This document shows, in pieces, positions 9,675 through 22,322 of a DNA stretch of 64,000 bases. A program made the translations under genes and the position numbers. The DNA is from Sesamum alatum (taxonomy: Eukaryota > Streptophyta > Magnoliopsida > Lamiales > Pedaliaceae): positions 25,076,046 through 25,140,045 of the forward strand of contig JACGWO010000007.1 of the NCBI GenBank assembly GCA_034509735.1. The letters are read 5' to 3'. Positions within the stretch are counted from its first letter, which is position 1, and every line of letters begins with the position of its first letter. The notes beneath the pieces were generated by a model that saw only the letters and a list, made by a program, of their open reading frames with translations, had not been told where the DNA came from and made no database searches.

Positions 9675-11894
9675 TGTTAGAATAGGTGACCAGAAAGCCA
9701 ATAGGTTTGGCAATTTGTTACCTATCTGACAACTTGATGTAAATGTAATATTATTATGTGATGAATAAGATGAGTATTCGTCACCAATGGTACCTTCTTT
9801 GTTGAACTCATCTTACATTTGTTAAAACGGTGTTTAACTTATATCGCAACAAAGCCCACAGACCATGGATAACAACTCATGCAGTTGGGCCACGCATTGG
9901 ATGGTGGTCATGAAACCAACTGATTAAGAGTTGGGTCTGAAACGTTCCAAGTTGAGGACCTCGAGACAGGGCATCGAGAGTCCTATTGAGACTTGCGTCA
10001 GGAGTCGTGTTCATTGGATGAGTGCCGTGTTTCATCGGCGACAAGCGTGGGACGCGTACACGATCTTGATGGGTTGGTCGACTGGGGTCGAGCCGACTGG
10101 ACTGACTCGCGGGGATCATCATATGGAAGCCTTGGAGGCTTGGTCAGTATGATTGATTTTCCCCGGTTCCGATAGTACGGGAGTAATCCTCAGACTTGAG
10201 GGATCATGGCAGTCGCGTGCACAGGACGGCTGTATCTTGGATCTGGCGAGAGGTAATCATTCTGTAAGATGATTATCGTAAGCCTTGTCCAGTGCAGTCA
10301 GAATGTGTAGCGAGGACGGTGGATTCCAAGAAGAGGATCCGTCCCCTGTCAGTATGTGACAGAGGTATCTCCTATGCACTCGGAGACACGTTCATGCTGT
10401 TTGAAGCTGTGGCCACAGTGGTTGGTCGAACAGGGAATGGTTTCCTGTGTCGACGCAATGAAGCATACGTGGTCTCGAGTATTAAGCATAGATGCCTAGT
10501 CAAGGATGGGAACCGATGCCCAATTCCATACCCTAAACTAAGGCCGGGAGACGGTAGATGGAAGGATCCTACCCGTACGGAAATCGGCGCCTAAATATTC
10601 ACGCCAGTTCACCTAGTCTCTAGTGCCATGGACCGTTGCTAGACGGCCACCCATGGTAACGGGCCCTTGTGGGACACGGGCCCAAGTCTAGCTGAGGGTG
10701 AACCTAAAGGGTCACACACAAATCACCGAGGAGGTTGAGAGATCGACTTGGAGTCAATCTCGAAGGATAAAATAAGTAATTGGATTACTTAAGGGAAAGT
10801 CCATTGGATGGACGGGCCGATATTGTATCGGGCTTTCATTTAATCGGTAAATTGGATTTTCGATTAAATATGGAAAGTTGAGATGTTGAGACGTTGGATC
10901 TTTTAATTGGATTAAAAGATCAACGGGAACAATTTAAGTGGACATTAAATTGGATTTAATATCGAGTTCGTCGCAATTGGATTACGATAAAACTCGGTCC
11001 GTTAACTTATACAGGAGAGGAGAAATAATTCCTAATTTGGAATGGGAAGAAGTTGGACTTCTTTCCTTAATCAAACATGGCCGACACGCTCCCTTGGAGA
11101 AAGCAAAATCAGCCATGTTTCATGCTAGGTGGTATGTTTGACTTATCTCTTTTGGAAAGAGACAAATCAACTCCAATCAAGCTCTTCCCTTTTGGTATGA
11201 TTTGATCATACCATAAATTTTGGTAGGCTTGATTGAAGAATTGATGGTGATTGATTGGAATGAATCTAGACATCCTTGGATGAACCTAGACACATTCCAA
11301 TAATCACATTAATTATGTATATATATTAGAATATACAACACCAAGCATAAGTGATTCATTATTCATCTTTTTCTAGGAAAAAGAGAAGACAAAAATCCTC
11401 TCCTCTCTCTTAATTTTTCGTGCTCTCTCCCTCTCTTACACTTGTGTTCTGCACTTGATTTTGAATCAAGAAGAAGAACAAAGTTTAAGAGAACACTAAT
11501 TCATAGTGTTCTTCTCTTAAATCGATTCCTTCCTAAACCTGTTCTTTTCTAGCAAGAAGAACGTGTGTTTCTTCCGGTGTGGTGTGGATCACCTTTGGAG
11601 AATCCATACGTTTGGATTTCGTGAGCATTCCGGAGAAGGAACAACGCTAGTAGCCGGGAGCATACGCTAAACAATCAAAGGTAACGGTTTATTACGCTTT
11701 GATTGATTTCATTTGTATATCTATGCCCTATGTGTTTAAATATATGTTTTTAATATTTACATATCCTACATCGAACGACCGGTTAAGCACCCAAGGGTAC
11801 ACCCCTTGGGATTCACGTATTTTGAATTTGATTTAAATTTACGCACAATTTCTCGCTTCCGCTCGCGCTCCCGGGCGGATCCGCTTGTCCTTCA
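9675..11894 (+). mobile_element. 5' LTR of element B (2220 bp)
   Basis: It starts TGTTAGAATAGGTGACC and ends TTGTCCTTCA. A candidate TATA box (TATATATATTAG) lies near 11319-11330, with a CT-rich transcript start region after it and a GC-rich U5 end (CTTCCGCTCGCGCTCCCGGGCGG). The LTR ORFs at 9931-10152 and 10292-10594 recur in the 3' LTR only because the LTRs are duplicates. Confidence 0.92.
10773..10990. repeat. AAT-TGG-ATT hairpin cluster in the B-type U3
   Basis: Perfect palindromes around the loop TGG lie at 10773-10791 (8-bp stem TAAGTAAT), 10897-10921 (11-bp stem GATCTTTTAAT) and 10944-10960 (stem ATTAAAT). A fourth at about 10972-10988 has one mismatch. They are duplicated in the 3' LTR near 20598-20815 with some arms already mutated. 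Confidence 0.8.
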
Positions 11895-11896
11895 AG

Positions 11897-11908
11897 TGGT
11901 ATCAGAGC
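11897..11908 (+). promoter_or_regulatory. Primer-binding site of element B
   Basis: TGGTATCAGAGC lies two bases after the 5' LTR and is complementary to the initiator tRNA-Met 3' end. Confidence 0.92.
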
Positions 11909-12148
11909 CCGGTTCGATGTAAGGGGCATAGATCTATGTGTTTGGCATGATCTACTTGCTTTATATATGACTTTATTGGCATGTTAGATTACATAAATAT
12001 ATGAATAAATATTATGATTCAATTGTTTGGATTTAATGACTTTTGGCATGCTTAATTTTGTTAGATTGGATCTAAAATTGCATGCTTATTTTTAGAATAA
12101 TATTAAAGTTATTATGCTGAAACAGTTTTGAAAAAAAAAAAAATTGGG

Positions 12149-12290
12149 ATCGGTCGGCAGCGGCCGCGCGCAGGCAGGCGCGCGCTGTGCGCAGCCGGCC
12201 GCTGCCAGCACGCGGCAGTGAGCGCGCGCGCGCAGGGCGCGCAGGCTTGCTGCCGCGCGCTCGGGCGGCCGGCCAGCACAACGGCTGGGC
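12149..12290. repeat. GC-rich tract in the B leader
   Basis: The tract consists of GCGCGC, GGCCGG and CAGGC words. It is the positional equivalent of 8737-8884 in C and 48268-48423 in E, but aligned only by composition and short words. Confidence 0.78.
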
Positions 12291-13251
12291 CATTTTGTGC
12301 CGTTTTTCGACTTTTTTCGGAAAATTCGATTTTCTGTATTTTCTGCACAATATTCTGAAAATATATTAATTTTGCATTTTTGATTTTGGAATAATTGAAT
12401 TATTTCTTGGATTAAATTTTCTTAATTAATTTGGGATTAATACATGCATTGGATGCATTGTTTAAAATGTCCATTAAATTTAAAATTTGAATTTTGCATA
12501 TTATTTGTATATTTATGCTTTTGTGATGTTGGACATCACTTGGGTATTTGGAATATCCATTGGTTATTTATGCATGATAATTTGGAATAATTATGTTATG
12601 TGAGTTGATGGAATCAACATGGGATGATCACAAGAGCCCTAGACCTTATGTATGGATGAATATATGATCATTTATATTCTGTTGGGTGGGGCCTGCGTGC
12701 CTCTTGTTTTTGGGACTATGTCTCCCGTATTATCAGCCTCATGATGTTAAGGCTTGTTTTCTTTATTACCAATGTATTACTTTCAGTTGTATTGAGAGTA
12801 GATAGGATTGGTGAGGTTTTACTTTTAACAAGCAATTGGAGTCGGAGACCCCAAGGAGGAGCATCAAGGCGTGAAACAAGAAGCACTTCAAGGCCTATTG
12901 GAATGACAATGGGTTTGTTATTATTGTAATAATTTAGGACCACCCTAGACCGACCATAGACTCACTGCGGGCTCAGTGGCTCGCATAGGTTGGGCTTGTG
13001 ATCATCCTAACAGGGGTATGCTATATTTTCTGCATGCGGCGTATTTATTTATCGCTTTAAATATTGGATATTTATGCATGCTAAAACACAATAATGTGAT
13101 GAGGTCTCGGTCATATACAAACTCTCATTTGGTTGGACCAAATTAAATATTAGGCCCAGAACGGACTTGGATCAAAATGGTATTTTGGTCTGTCCGAGCC
13201 TTCCATCCACAGCAATGTGATGAGGAAGCTACCACTACCCAAGTGTGGTCT

Positions 13252-13344
13252 CACGAGTCGTGGCACACTTGGACTAGAGGAAAGCTGCACTATTGTTGTG
13301 AACAAAAAGACTGCGCTCGCTGTTTCCCTGTCTCACGAGTCGTG
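13252..13344. repeat. Twin CACGA-N-TCGTG palindromes in the B leader
   Basis: CACGAGTCGTG occurs at 13252-13262 and 13334-13344 (82 bp apart), each preceded by GTCT. It is the same pair as in C and E, read on the opposite strand. Confidence 0.85.
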
Positions 13345-13712
13345 GGGGGCGACAGTTTGAGGCATGATTTGGTTGATGGGTCGGGCCCAACACTGAGTAA
13401 CATGGTTCGCTTGGAGTCCTCGGGACCATGTGAATAGGTGAGGCAAAACATCTTGGGAATCTCATTGGATGAGAATGATATTGGATATCTCCCACAAAGT
13501 CTTCTTCATGTGAATCGTAAAAGCGGGGCATGGAGATTACACTTGTGGATCCCAAGCCTAATAGGAAATGGTTTCCCGAAACTCCGCTTGAGAGTGGCGG
13601 ACTTTCGTATAAATAGTGGGAGGGTTAAAGACTAAAAGACCAAGTCTTCAACTTGAACAATAATAATACCATCATCTGCTAATTTCTGCTTTACATTTTC
13701 ATTAACATAGAT

Positions 13713-14430
13713 ATGTCTAAGAACCAGAGGGGTCCACGCCTGAAGAACGTTTTGACGTTCGAGAAGTGGCATGAGGACAACCAGAAAGTACGCAGTATCG
13801 TACTGGCTTCGATGTCTAACGACATCCAGAAGCAGTATGAGAGGTTGGACAACGTCTCCGCCATAATGCTCCGCATGAACGAGGTTTATGCGGTTCCGGA
13901 TAGGCATATTAGATATGCCACCACAAAAAGCATTCTTTGGCACCAAGTTTGCTGAAGGAGCGTCTGTACAAAGTCATGGGGTCAAGATGCCTCCCTAGTG
14001 GAGAAAACTCGAGGACCTTAAAGCTGGGCTTAATAATGACACGTACATTGACGTGATCCTCCAGTCGCTTCCTCCATCCTATGACCCGTTTGTTGTAAAC
14101 TACAATATGAACGGACTTGAGAAGTCTATTCATGAGTTGATCAACATGCTGGTCCAATACGAGGCAACGACCTACAAGTCAGCACCGGCCGGTATTGATA
14201 GGAGAGGCTTCGACCTCCAAGGCGAATGGCAAGAGGGCCGGACGCTGGAAGAGGAAGAAGGGCAAAGGGAAGACGGTTGCGGCCCCTGCTCGCGCTCCGG
14301 GCGTCCCTGTTGCTCCGGTTGGACCGAGCAAAGGGAAAGGGAAGGCCCGTGGTTCTCAGCGGTCCAAGGCAAATGATGTCTGCATGCATTGCCAAGGGAA
14401 AGGGCATTGGAAGAGGGAGTGCCCACAACT
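13713..14430 (+). pseudogene. gag: Broken copia gag of element B
   Basis: Gag forms the virus-like particle and its zinc knuckle binds the element RNA. The ATG at 13713 opens MSKN, but about 130 bases that encode the E-type N-terminus (through LPEGS) are missing, so MSKN joins directly to the region before KNVLTFEKWHEDN. A frameshift follows near 13925, and another near 14180 just before the basic KGK/RKKGKGK linker. The zinc knuckle CMHCQGKGHWKREC is intact at about 14382-14423. The remaining frames are covered by ORFs at 13713-13955, 14053-14376 and 14195-14626. Confidence 0.85.
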
Positions 14431-17312
14431 CCTCTCCAACCCAGGTGTGTTTGTGGTTGAAGTTAATATGATTACTAATTCTGCTTCATGGGTATTGGAT
14501 ACCGGGTGTGGTGCTCACATCTGCAATGATTTGCAGGCACTGCAAAGAAGCAGAAGGCTAACCAAGGATGAGATGATCCTGAGGCTAGGCGATGGCAAGG
14601 CCGTTGCTGCGGAGGCCGTAGGATGACTAGAGTTAGCCATTAGTAGTCATGTTAGGATTGTACTGAACGACTGTTTCTATGTACCTAGCATGATTAAAAA
14701 CATTGTTTCCATCCCGGTCCTTGATAAGGAGGGATATGAATTTACCATCAATAAAAACGGTTTTTCATTATCAAAGATGGTATTTCTCATTTGCTTGGTA
14801 CATTGGTCAACGGTCTGTACATACTTCAACAGTCTAATTGGATTATGACTGCAGAACACAAACGAAAACGTGATGATCATAATAACGCACAGATATGGCA
14901 TGCGAGGTTAGGTCATATCTCTAAAGATAGGATAAGAAGGTTGGTGGACTCAAAGAGTCTAGAAATAGACGATTTGGACAACCTACCGACCTGCGGATCC
15001 TGTCTAAAGGGAAAGATGACCAAGAAACCCTTTGTTGGACAAAGTACGCTAGCCAGTGGTCTGTTGGATTTGATCCATACAGATGTCTGTGGTCCACTAA
15101 ATACTCAGGCTAGAGGTGGGTACTCGTACTTCATAACCTTTACTGATGATCACTCACGGTATGGTTATGTTTACCTGATGAGGTACAAGTCTGAAGCCTT
15201 TGGAAGGTTTAAGGAATACAGACTTGAAGTAGAGAACCAAACCGGTCGAAAAGATCAAAGCCCTTCGGTCAGACCGACGTGGAGAGTATTTGAGTGGTGA
15301 GTTTACTGATTATCTAAAAGAAAATGGGATTCTCTCTCAGTGGACCCCTCCTGGAACACCGCAGCTTAATGGTGTGTCTGAAAGGAGGAATCGGACCTTG
15401 TTGGACATGGTTCGATCCATGATGAGTTTTACCGAACTACCCCTTTCCTTCTGGGGATACGCTCTTGAGACGGCGGCCACAGTTTTGAACTTGGCGCCAT
15501 CTAAAAAGGTATCCCAGACGCCATATGAGATAATGGCATGGCAAGCCTGCCTCCTACAAATACTTGAAAGTGTGGGGTTGCCCCGCATATGTCAAGAGAT
15601 TAGTGGGAGATAAACTGGACTCGAGGTCTAGTTTATGCAGGTTCATCGGCTATCCAAAAGAAAACTGCGGGGTATTATTTCTATGATCCCTCCGAGCAAA
15701 AGGTTTTTGTCTCGCGAAACGCAGTGTTCTTGGAAAAAGGTTTTCCATCGGATAGTCGACGCGATGAGGTGCTCCTTGAGGAATAAAGTGAGGCACCCCA
15801 AGAGGCGGCAGTGACATCTGAGCCAGAAGTTCCCACTGATATTGTTCCAGTCCTCCGTAGGTCGGCCAGAGTATCCCATGCACCTGATAGGTATGGATTT
15901 CTGGGCCTGACCGGTCAGTTGGATAATGATCCGAAGACGTACGGAGAAGCGATGTCGGACATCGATTCGGACAAGTGGCTTGAGGCCATGAAATCCGAGA
16001 TGGACTCGATGAGTACAAACAAGGTTTGGACCCTAGTAGATCCACCCAAAGGGGTTAAACCCATAGGGTGTAAATGGGTCTACAAACGTAAGCTTGGAGC
16101 TGACGGGGAGGTTACAACTTTTAAAGCCAGGCTTGTGGCGAAAGGTTACACTCAACGACCTGGGGTTGATTTTGAGGAAACCTACTCGCCCGTAGCAATG
16201 GCCAAGTCCATTCGGATACTGCTTGCCATAGCAGCATAGTATGACTATGAAATATGCCAGATGGACGTGAAAACGGCTTTCCTCAACGGTTTCGTAGAGG
16301 AAGAGATCTATATGAATCTGCCGGAGGGTTTCACAACTGTTGGAGAAGAGCAGAAGGTCTGCCGTCTCCAAAGGTCCATCTATGGCCTCAAACAAGCTTC
16401 CCGAAGCTGGAACATACGTTTTGATGTAAGTCATACGGGGATATGATTTCACCAAGAACGAGTCCGATCCTTGTGTATACAAGAAGATCAGTGGGAGCTC
16501 AGTTGCGTTTCTGGTGCTTTACGTGGATGACATCTTGCTCATTGGGAATGACGCTAAGATGTTGGGTACCACTAAAGCTTGGTTGTCAACGCAGATCTCC
16601 ATGAAGGATATGGGCGAGGCATCCTACATCCTTTGCCATCAAGATCTACAGGGATAGGTCTAGAAGGATGTTAGGAATGGCCCAGTCCTCGTACATTGAG
16701 AAAGTCTTGAAGAGATTCAAGATGGAGAACTCAAAACGAGGATTCCTTCCAATGAGGCATGGAATTAAGTTATCCAAGAAGCAGTCTCTTAAGACTGATG
16801 AGGAGCTTAAAAGGATGTTGGACATCCCCTATGCTTCAACCGTAGGCAGCATACAGTATGCTGTTCAATGCAGTAGACCTGATGTGGCTTTCGCTTTGAG
16901 CGTAACAAGTCGATATCAGTCGTGTGCCGGGGAGGCACACTGGAGTGCAGTCAAGACTATCTTGAAGTACCTAAAAAGGACTAAGGACATGTTCTTGATC
17001 TACGGCGGTGGAAAGTTGATACTGGAAGGCTATAGCGACGCTAGCTTCCAGTCGGATGACGATGATGCCAAGTCTCAGTCTGGTTATATATTCAGACTTA
17101 ATGGTGGCATGGTCGCTTGGAAGAGTTCCAAGTAGGTTACGACGGCGGACTCCACCATAGAGTCTGAAAACATAGCAGCTTCCGGAGTGGTTTGGTTGAT
17201 GAGCTACATCCAAGGGTTGGATGTAGTACCTAGCATTGCTAAGCCTATAATTATCTTTTATGATAACAAACGGGGCGATAGTGCTAGCAAAGGAACCGAG
17301 ATCTCATCACGA
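14431..17312 (+). pseudogene. pol: Broken copia pol of element B (PR-IN-RT-RNase H)
   Basis: Domain order is copia-type. The protease motif DTGCGAH is near 14499-14519. A GAG-pre-integrase zinc finger (HARLGH, CGSCLKG) and integrase (TDVCG, TDDHSRYGY, LNGVSERRNR) lie at 14880-15450. RT runs from about 15940 with VDILL-type YVDD near 16520-16535, and RNase H from about 16990 (DASFQSD). Breaks include a TGA after the protease (14624), frameshifts near 15260, 15530, 16430 and 16630, a TAG at 16237-16239 in RT, and a TAG at about 17132 in RNase H. The tail is displaced to 19306-19474 by a solo LTR. Confidence 0.88.
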
Positions 17313-19300
17313 TGAAAGAAATTGTGGATCGTCTCGGGAAAAGCGCGAATGCGGAAGCGCGGTATAATTAAAATTAAATATGGAATTTAAACATGCTTTT
17401 AAATTAAAAACACGTTTCAAAGGGTGTGCCTTTGAAATTTCCCGGGCGTTCGGTGTATCTCATGAACGAATAACACAAAATAAATCATGGAGGCCATAGG
17501 GTTGGAAATTAAAGAGAGGACGAAAAATTAAAACGAGACCTACCCGTTGTCGTTTTCGTCTTCAACGGCTACAAGCGTTGTTCCCCGTTTTGCACCAAGA
17601 TCTCGTCTTTGAGACCCTCCAAATCGTGACACACGATCCACCCACGTATCTTGCACGTCGTGCTAGCAACGAACAAGTTTTATTTTGGAGTGGATGAATC
17701 AACAACACGTTATGAATTAACGGTATTGATTCATCAAGTTCTAATGTTCCAAGAACATGAGAACTAGTGGAATGATTTTCTTGGAGTGTGTGAGAGAGAG
17801 AGGGCGGACGAGATAGAGGGAGAGAGAGAGCCGAGTTGTGTGTGTGTTGTGTGTGTGTTGGAGATTCATCATCCTTCAACTTGTAGGATGCTAGGGGTTA
17901 TATAGAAGAGGAGTCTAATCCTCTTTAAACTCTCTTTCAAGAACTCTATTTTGACTAGGATTTTGACCTAGTCAAAGTCCTAGTCAAAGTAGTGTTTTGA
18001 CCTAGTCAAACAATCCTAGCCATCCATCTCTCCCATTCATCTCACCGTTGATTTAATTTAATTTAATGGAATATTTAAAACCTATTTTAAATATTTCCAA
18101 GAGGCTAAAAAATAAATATAAATATTATTTAAGCCCATTAAATAAATCCCTTTGATAAATCTAATTTATCAATTTAATTCCTTATATCTAATAGAAGGAA
18201 TTATTTCTCCAAGAAAAATAAAGGACCCGATTAAATCCAATTTAATCATTCTTCACTCCAATATTTAATTCCTAATTAAATATCTAAATGTGTGTGGATA
18301 GTGTGTGACTCTTTAGGTTCACCTTTCAGCTAGACTTGGTCAGATTCCTAGAATCCTTCCGTTACCATGGGTGGCCATCTAGCAACGGTCCATGGCACTA
18401 GAGACTAGGTGAAATATTCAGGGATGAACATTTAGGCTCTAACAGTACACTTGTCCTTCTGTCTTTCGGTCTCATCACTTAGAGTCTAGGGCACGGAAAG
18501 TGCAGGTACCCATTTTGGACCTAAGTGTCGGTCTGTCCTCACTAAACGCCGCAAGGGAATCCTTCCCTTCTGTTCAGTCACTGTGGCCACAGTTTTAGGG
18601 ACAAGACCTAGAGTATACATGAGACTCAACTGCCAAAACCTATTGACAGGAGACAGATCCTTTCTTGGAAACTACTGTCACTTTGTACACCAGAACTGCA
18701 CTAGACATGGCTTATGACTACCAAAGAGAATTCTGGCAATCTCTCACCATATCTAAGATACAGCCCTGATGTACAGGTAAACTCAGTAATTCCTCAAGTC
18801 AAAGGACTTGACCTGTACCGTTGGAACCGGGAATACACGTCATACCTTGCTGACCATACTCAAGGTCCTCCGTAAGACGGTTCCCGCGAGTCACCTCAGT
18901 CAGCTGCGTCCTAGCATGCTGACCCACTAACACTGCTTAGACGACCCTCGTCACCCGTCGATGAAACACGACAGCTGGTGCTTAGTGCAAGTCTCAAATG
19001 GAATCCCGGTACCCATTTTCGGGATTCCTTGACTTGGAGATTTCCGGACTGATTCGGGAAGACTGATTCCATGGACCTACCTCCAAGCGTAGTCCCAGTC
19101 CCCGAAATTGATTCTCAGTCCGTGGGCTTTGTTTGCGTAGTGAACAGATATGGAAAACAAATATAAGTGAACACAAACAAAGTGATGACAAATGAAATTC
19201 ACTTCTTTATTCATTAATGATTTATCAAACACCTGAAATTGTCTAGACATAGGTTACATATTCCTGCCAAAATTGGCTTACATGGTCACCTATTCTAACA
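17313..19300 (-). mobile_element. Solo LTR (E/F type) inside the pol of element B
   Basis: TSD CACGA (17308-17312 and 19301-19305) brackets a 1988-bp sequence with TG...CA ends. It matches the LTRs of E and F across the TATA box, hairpin block and GC-rich U5 end. No internal region or second LTR is present, so it is the product of LTR-LTR recombination. Removal rejoins the RNase H coding text at the SHH/SKHILRRYH segment. This is the innermost level of the nest. Confidence 0.93.
17898..17905 (-). promoter_or_regulatory. TATA box of the solo LTR
   Basis: The minus strand reads CTATATAA at the position conserved with the E and F LTRs. A TC/GA-rich leader follows (17795-17835). Confidence 0.55.
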
Positions 19301-19305
19301 CACGA

Positions 19306-19474
19306 TCCAAGCATATTCTTAGACGCTACCATCTGCTTAGAGAGATGGATAGCACGAGTGACGTTCGGTTGGACCGAGTCAGCTCCGCAGAAAACATAGC
19401 AGATCCACTTGCTAAGCCCATGTCGCATGTTGCCCACACTCACCATCTGAATAAGAGGTTTGAGGTCAATGGGT
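19306..19474 (+). pseudogene. pol: RNase H tail of element B pol
   Basis: The text resumes with SKHILRRYHLLREM, then DRVSSAENIADPLAKPM, and ends at a stop near 19474. It corresponds to the final 60 residues of the E pol. The C-terminal motif with ADPLTKP-like sequence is typical of copia RNase H ends. Confidence 0.85.
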
Positions 19475-19485
19475 GATTGGCTTTA

Positions 19486-19500
19486 GGTCAAGCGGGAGAT
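19486..19500 (+). promoter_or_regulatory. Polypurine tract of element B
   Basis: GGTCAAGCGGGAGAT lies directly before the 3' LTR and differs by one base from the tract of C and E. Confidence 0.8.
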
Positions 19501-21731
19501 TATTAGAATAGGTGACCAGAAAGCCAATAGGTTTGGCAATTTGTAACCTATCTGACAACTTGATGTAAATGTAATATTATTATGTGATGAATAAGATGAG
19601 TATTCGTCACCAATGGTACCTTCTTTGTTGCGCTCATCTTACATTTGTTAAAACGGTGTTTAACTTATATCGCAACAAAGCCCACAGACCATGGATAACA
19701 ACTCGTGCAGTTGGGCCACGCATTGGATGGTGGTCATGAAACCAACTGATTAAGAGTTGGGTCTGAAACGTTCCAAGTCGAGGACCTCGAGACAGGGCAT
19801 CGAGAGTCCTATTGAGACTTGCGTCAAGAGTCGTGTTCATTGGATGAGTGCCGTGTTTCATCGGCGACAGGCGTGGGACGCCTACACGATCTTGATGGGT
19901 TGGTCGACTCGGGTCGAGCCGACTGGACTGACTCGCGGGGATCATCATATGGAAACCTTGGAGGCTTGGTCGGTATGATTGGTTTTCCCCGGTTCCGATA
20001 GTACGGGAGTAATCCTCAGACTTGAGGGATCATGGCAGTCGCGTGCACAGGACGGCTGTATCTTGGATCTGGCGAGAGGTAATCATTCTGTAAGATGATT
20101 ATCATAAGCCTTGTCCAGTGCAGTCAGAATGTGTAGCGAGGACGGTGGATTCCAAGAAGAGGATCCGTCCCCTGTCAGTATGTGACAGAGGTATCTCCTA
20201 TGCACTCGGAGACACGTTAATGCTGTTTTGAAAGCTGTGGCCACAGTGGTTGGTCGAACAGGGAATGGTTTCCTGTGTCGACGCAATGAAGCATACGTAG
20301 TCTCGAGTATTAAGCATAGATGCCTAGTCAAGGATGGGAACCGACGCCCAATTCCATACCCTAGACTAAGGCCGGGAGACGGTAGACGGAAGGATCGTAC
20401 CCGTACGGAATCGGCGCCTAAATGTTCACGCCAATTCACCTAGTCTCTAGTGCCATGGACCGTTGCTAGACGGCCACCAATGGTAACGGGCCCTTGTGGG
20501 ACACGAGCCCAAGTCTAGCTGAGGGTGAACCTAAAGGGTCACACACAAATCACCGAAGAGGTTAAGAGATCGACTTGGAGTCAATCTCGAAGGATAAAAT
20601 AAGTAATTGGATTACTTAAGGGAAAGTCCATTGGATGGACGGGCCGATATTGTATCGGGCTTTCATTTAATCGGTAAATTGGATTTTCGATTAAATATGG
20701 AAAGTTGAGATGTTGAGACGTTGGATCTTTTAATTGAATTAAAAGATCAACGGGAATAATTTAAGTGGACATTAAATTGGATTTAATATCAGGTTCGTCG
20801 CAATTGAATTACGATAAAACCCGGTCCGTTAAATTATACAGGAGAGGAGAAATAATTCCTAATTTGGAATGGGAAGAAGTTGGACTTCTTTCCTTAATCA
20901 AACATGGCCGACACGCTCCCTTGGAGGAAGCAAAATCAGCCATGTTTCATGCTAGGTGGTATGTTGACTTATCTCTTTTGGAAAGAGACAAATCAACTCC
21001 AATCAAGCTCTTCCCTTTTGGTATGATTTGATCATACCATAAATTTTGGTAGGCTTGATTGAAGAATTGATGGTGATTGATTTGGAATGAATGTAGACAT
21101 CCTTGGATGAACCTAGACACATTCCAATAATCACATTAATTATGTATATATATTAGAATATACAACACCAAGCATAAGTGATTCATTATTCATCTTTTTC
21201 TAGGAAAAAGAGAAGACAAAAATCCTCTCCTCTCTCTCAATTTTCGTGCTCTCTCCCTCTCTTACACTTGTGTTCTTCACTTGATTTTGAATCAAGAAGA
21301 AGAACAAAGTAAGTTTAAGAGAACACTAATTCATAGTGTTCTTCTCTTAAATCGATTCATTCCTAAACCCGTTCTTTTCTAGCAAGAAGAACGTGTGTTT
21401 CTTCCGATGTGGTGTGGATCACCTTTGGAGAATCCATACGTTTGGATTTCGTGAGTATTCCGGAGAAGGAACAACGCTAGTAGCCGGGAGCATACGCTAA
21501 AACAATCAAAGGTAACGGTTTATTACGCTTTGATTGATTTCATTTGTATATCTATGCCCTATGTGTTTAAATATATGTTTTAATATTTACACATCCTACA
21601 TCGAACGCCCGGTTGAGCACCCAAGGGTACACCCCTTGGGATTCGCGTATTTTGAATTTGATTTAAATTTACGCACTTTCCACGCTTCCTCGCTTCCGCT
21701 CGCGCTCCCGGGCGGATCCGCTTGTCCTTCA
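19501..21731 (+). mobile_element. 3' LTR of element B (2231 bp)
   Basis: Near-identical copy of 9675-11894, ending TTGTCCTTCA before the TSD TTACA. Its first two bases are TA where TG is expected, a point change at the LTR terminus. Small differences include a 4-bp insertion in the CT-rich leader and damaged hairpin arms. Confidence 0.92.
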
Positions 21732-22322
21732 TTACATAGATATTTTAGCCCCCTATCGGAGGAGAGAACTATTTAGCCTCTCACATAGGAGAGGACTTGA
21801 CTGGTTAGGGATAACCCCATACACTGGATAAACTGATACTTAGAAAATTTAAAGACACAATTTTATTTTTCTGAAGAGTTGGAGAAGTTTTCTGATACCC
21901 CCCATCTGCTTCCTAGCTCTCTATTTATAATAGTCCGTGGACTTCAAACCCGGACTTCAATCTTGTTTTTTTTTTTTTTTGGGAGACGTCACTGTGTTCG
22001 TCACCAACTTTGTCTTTCATCTTTCCAGCTGTGGTCATTATGCCTTGTCGGCCATGTGCTTGCCAGCTGGTGTCATTTGTCTTTCTGACTGTTGGCCCTT
22101 TTGTCTTCTTCTGCCGACAGTCTCCTTTTTGATTTTTTACATCTTGAGGGTTTTACCTCCCTTTGTAAAAATCCTTTCTTTTACCCTTCTCTAGTCTTGG
22201 TTCGGATTTATTTTGAGTTACCCGAATCTTTGTTCCGAACAAGGGCTTTTCCTGTTTTTCACAACAAGGGCATAAGTGGTTATTCCATTGTCCTACATGC
22301 ATCATGTTGCATGCCTTCTTCC
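21732..22322 (-). other. Viral intergenic region of insert D
   Basis: Noncoding stretch between the terminal viral ORF and the insertion point of B. It holds the promoter (21921-22003), a 15-base T run (21966-21980) between as-1 and TATA, and the presumed transcript start near 21890. Plus-strand ORFs here are antisense shadows. Confidence 0.65.
21921..22003 (-). promoter_or_regulatory. 35S-like viral promoter: as-1 pair and TATA box
   Basis: On the minus strand two TGACG motifs (21999-22003 and 21987-21991) are separated by exactly seven bases, the spacing of the as-1 element in the cauliflower mosaic virus 35S promoter. A TATAAATAG box follows at 21921-21929, with an expected start near 21890. 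Position after the last viral ORF is that of a pregenomic RNA promoter. The gap from as-1 to TATA is lengthened by a homopolymer A run. Confidence 0.72.

Larger units (their letters stand above)
11909..13712 (+). other. Long 5' leader of element B
   Basis: The leader is about 1.8 kb with no supported ORF. It contains a poly(A) run (12128-12142), a GC-rich tract (12149-12290), a GGGCTCAGTGGCTC-type block shared with C and E, and twin palindromes at 13252-13262 and 13334-13344. Short ORFs over the GC tract are compositional. Confidence 0.65.
9675..21731 (+). mobile_element. Copia element B, full length with both LTRs, inside insert D
   Basis: It is bounded by the TSD TTACA (9670-9674 and 21732-21736). 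The order is 5' LTR 9675-11894, primer site 11897-11908, leader, broken gag and pol, a nested solo LTR (17313-19300), the RNase H tail, polypurine tract 19486-19500, and 3' LTR 19501-21731. The two LTRs are nearly identical, so the insertion is much younger than the virus that it splits. The plus orientation is opposite to C, E and the virus. Many stops and indels make it non-autonomous. Confidence 0.93.

Noticed and set aside
9931..10594. LTR ORFs of 60-100 codons repeated at 19757-20443
   Set aside because: They recur only because both LTRs of element B are near-identical. No domain is visible and the frames are broken in the older B-type LTRs G, H and I.
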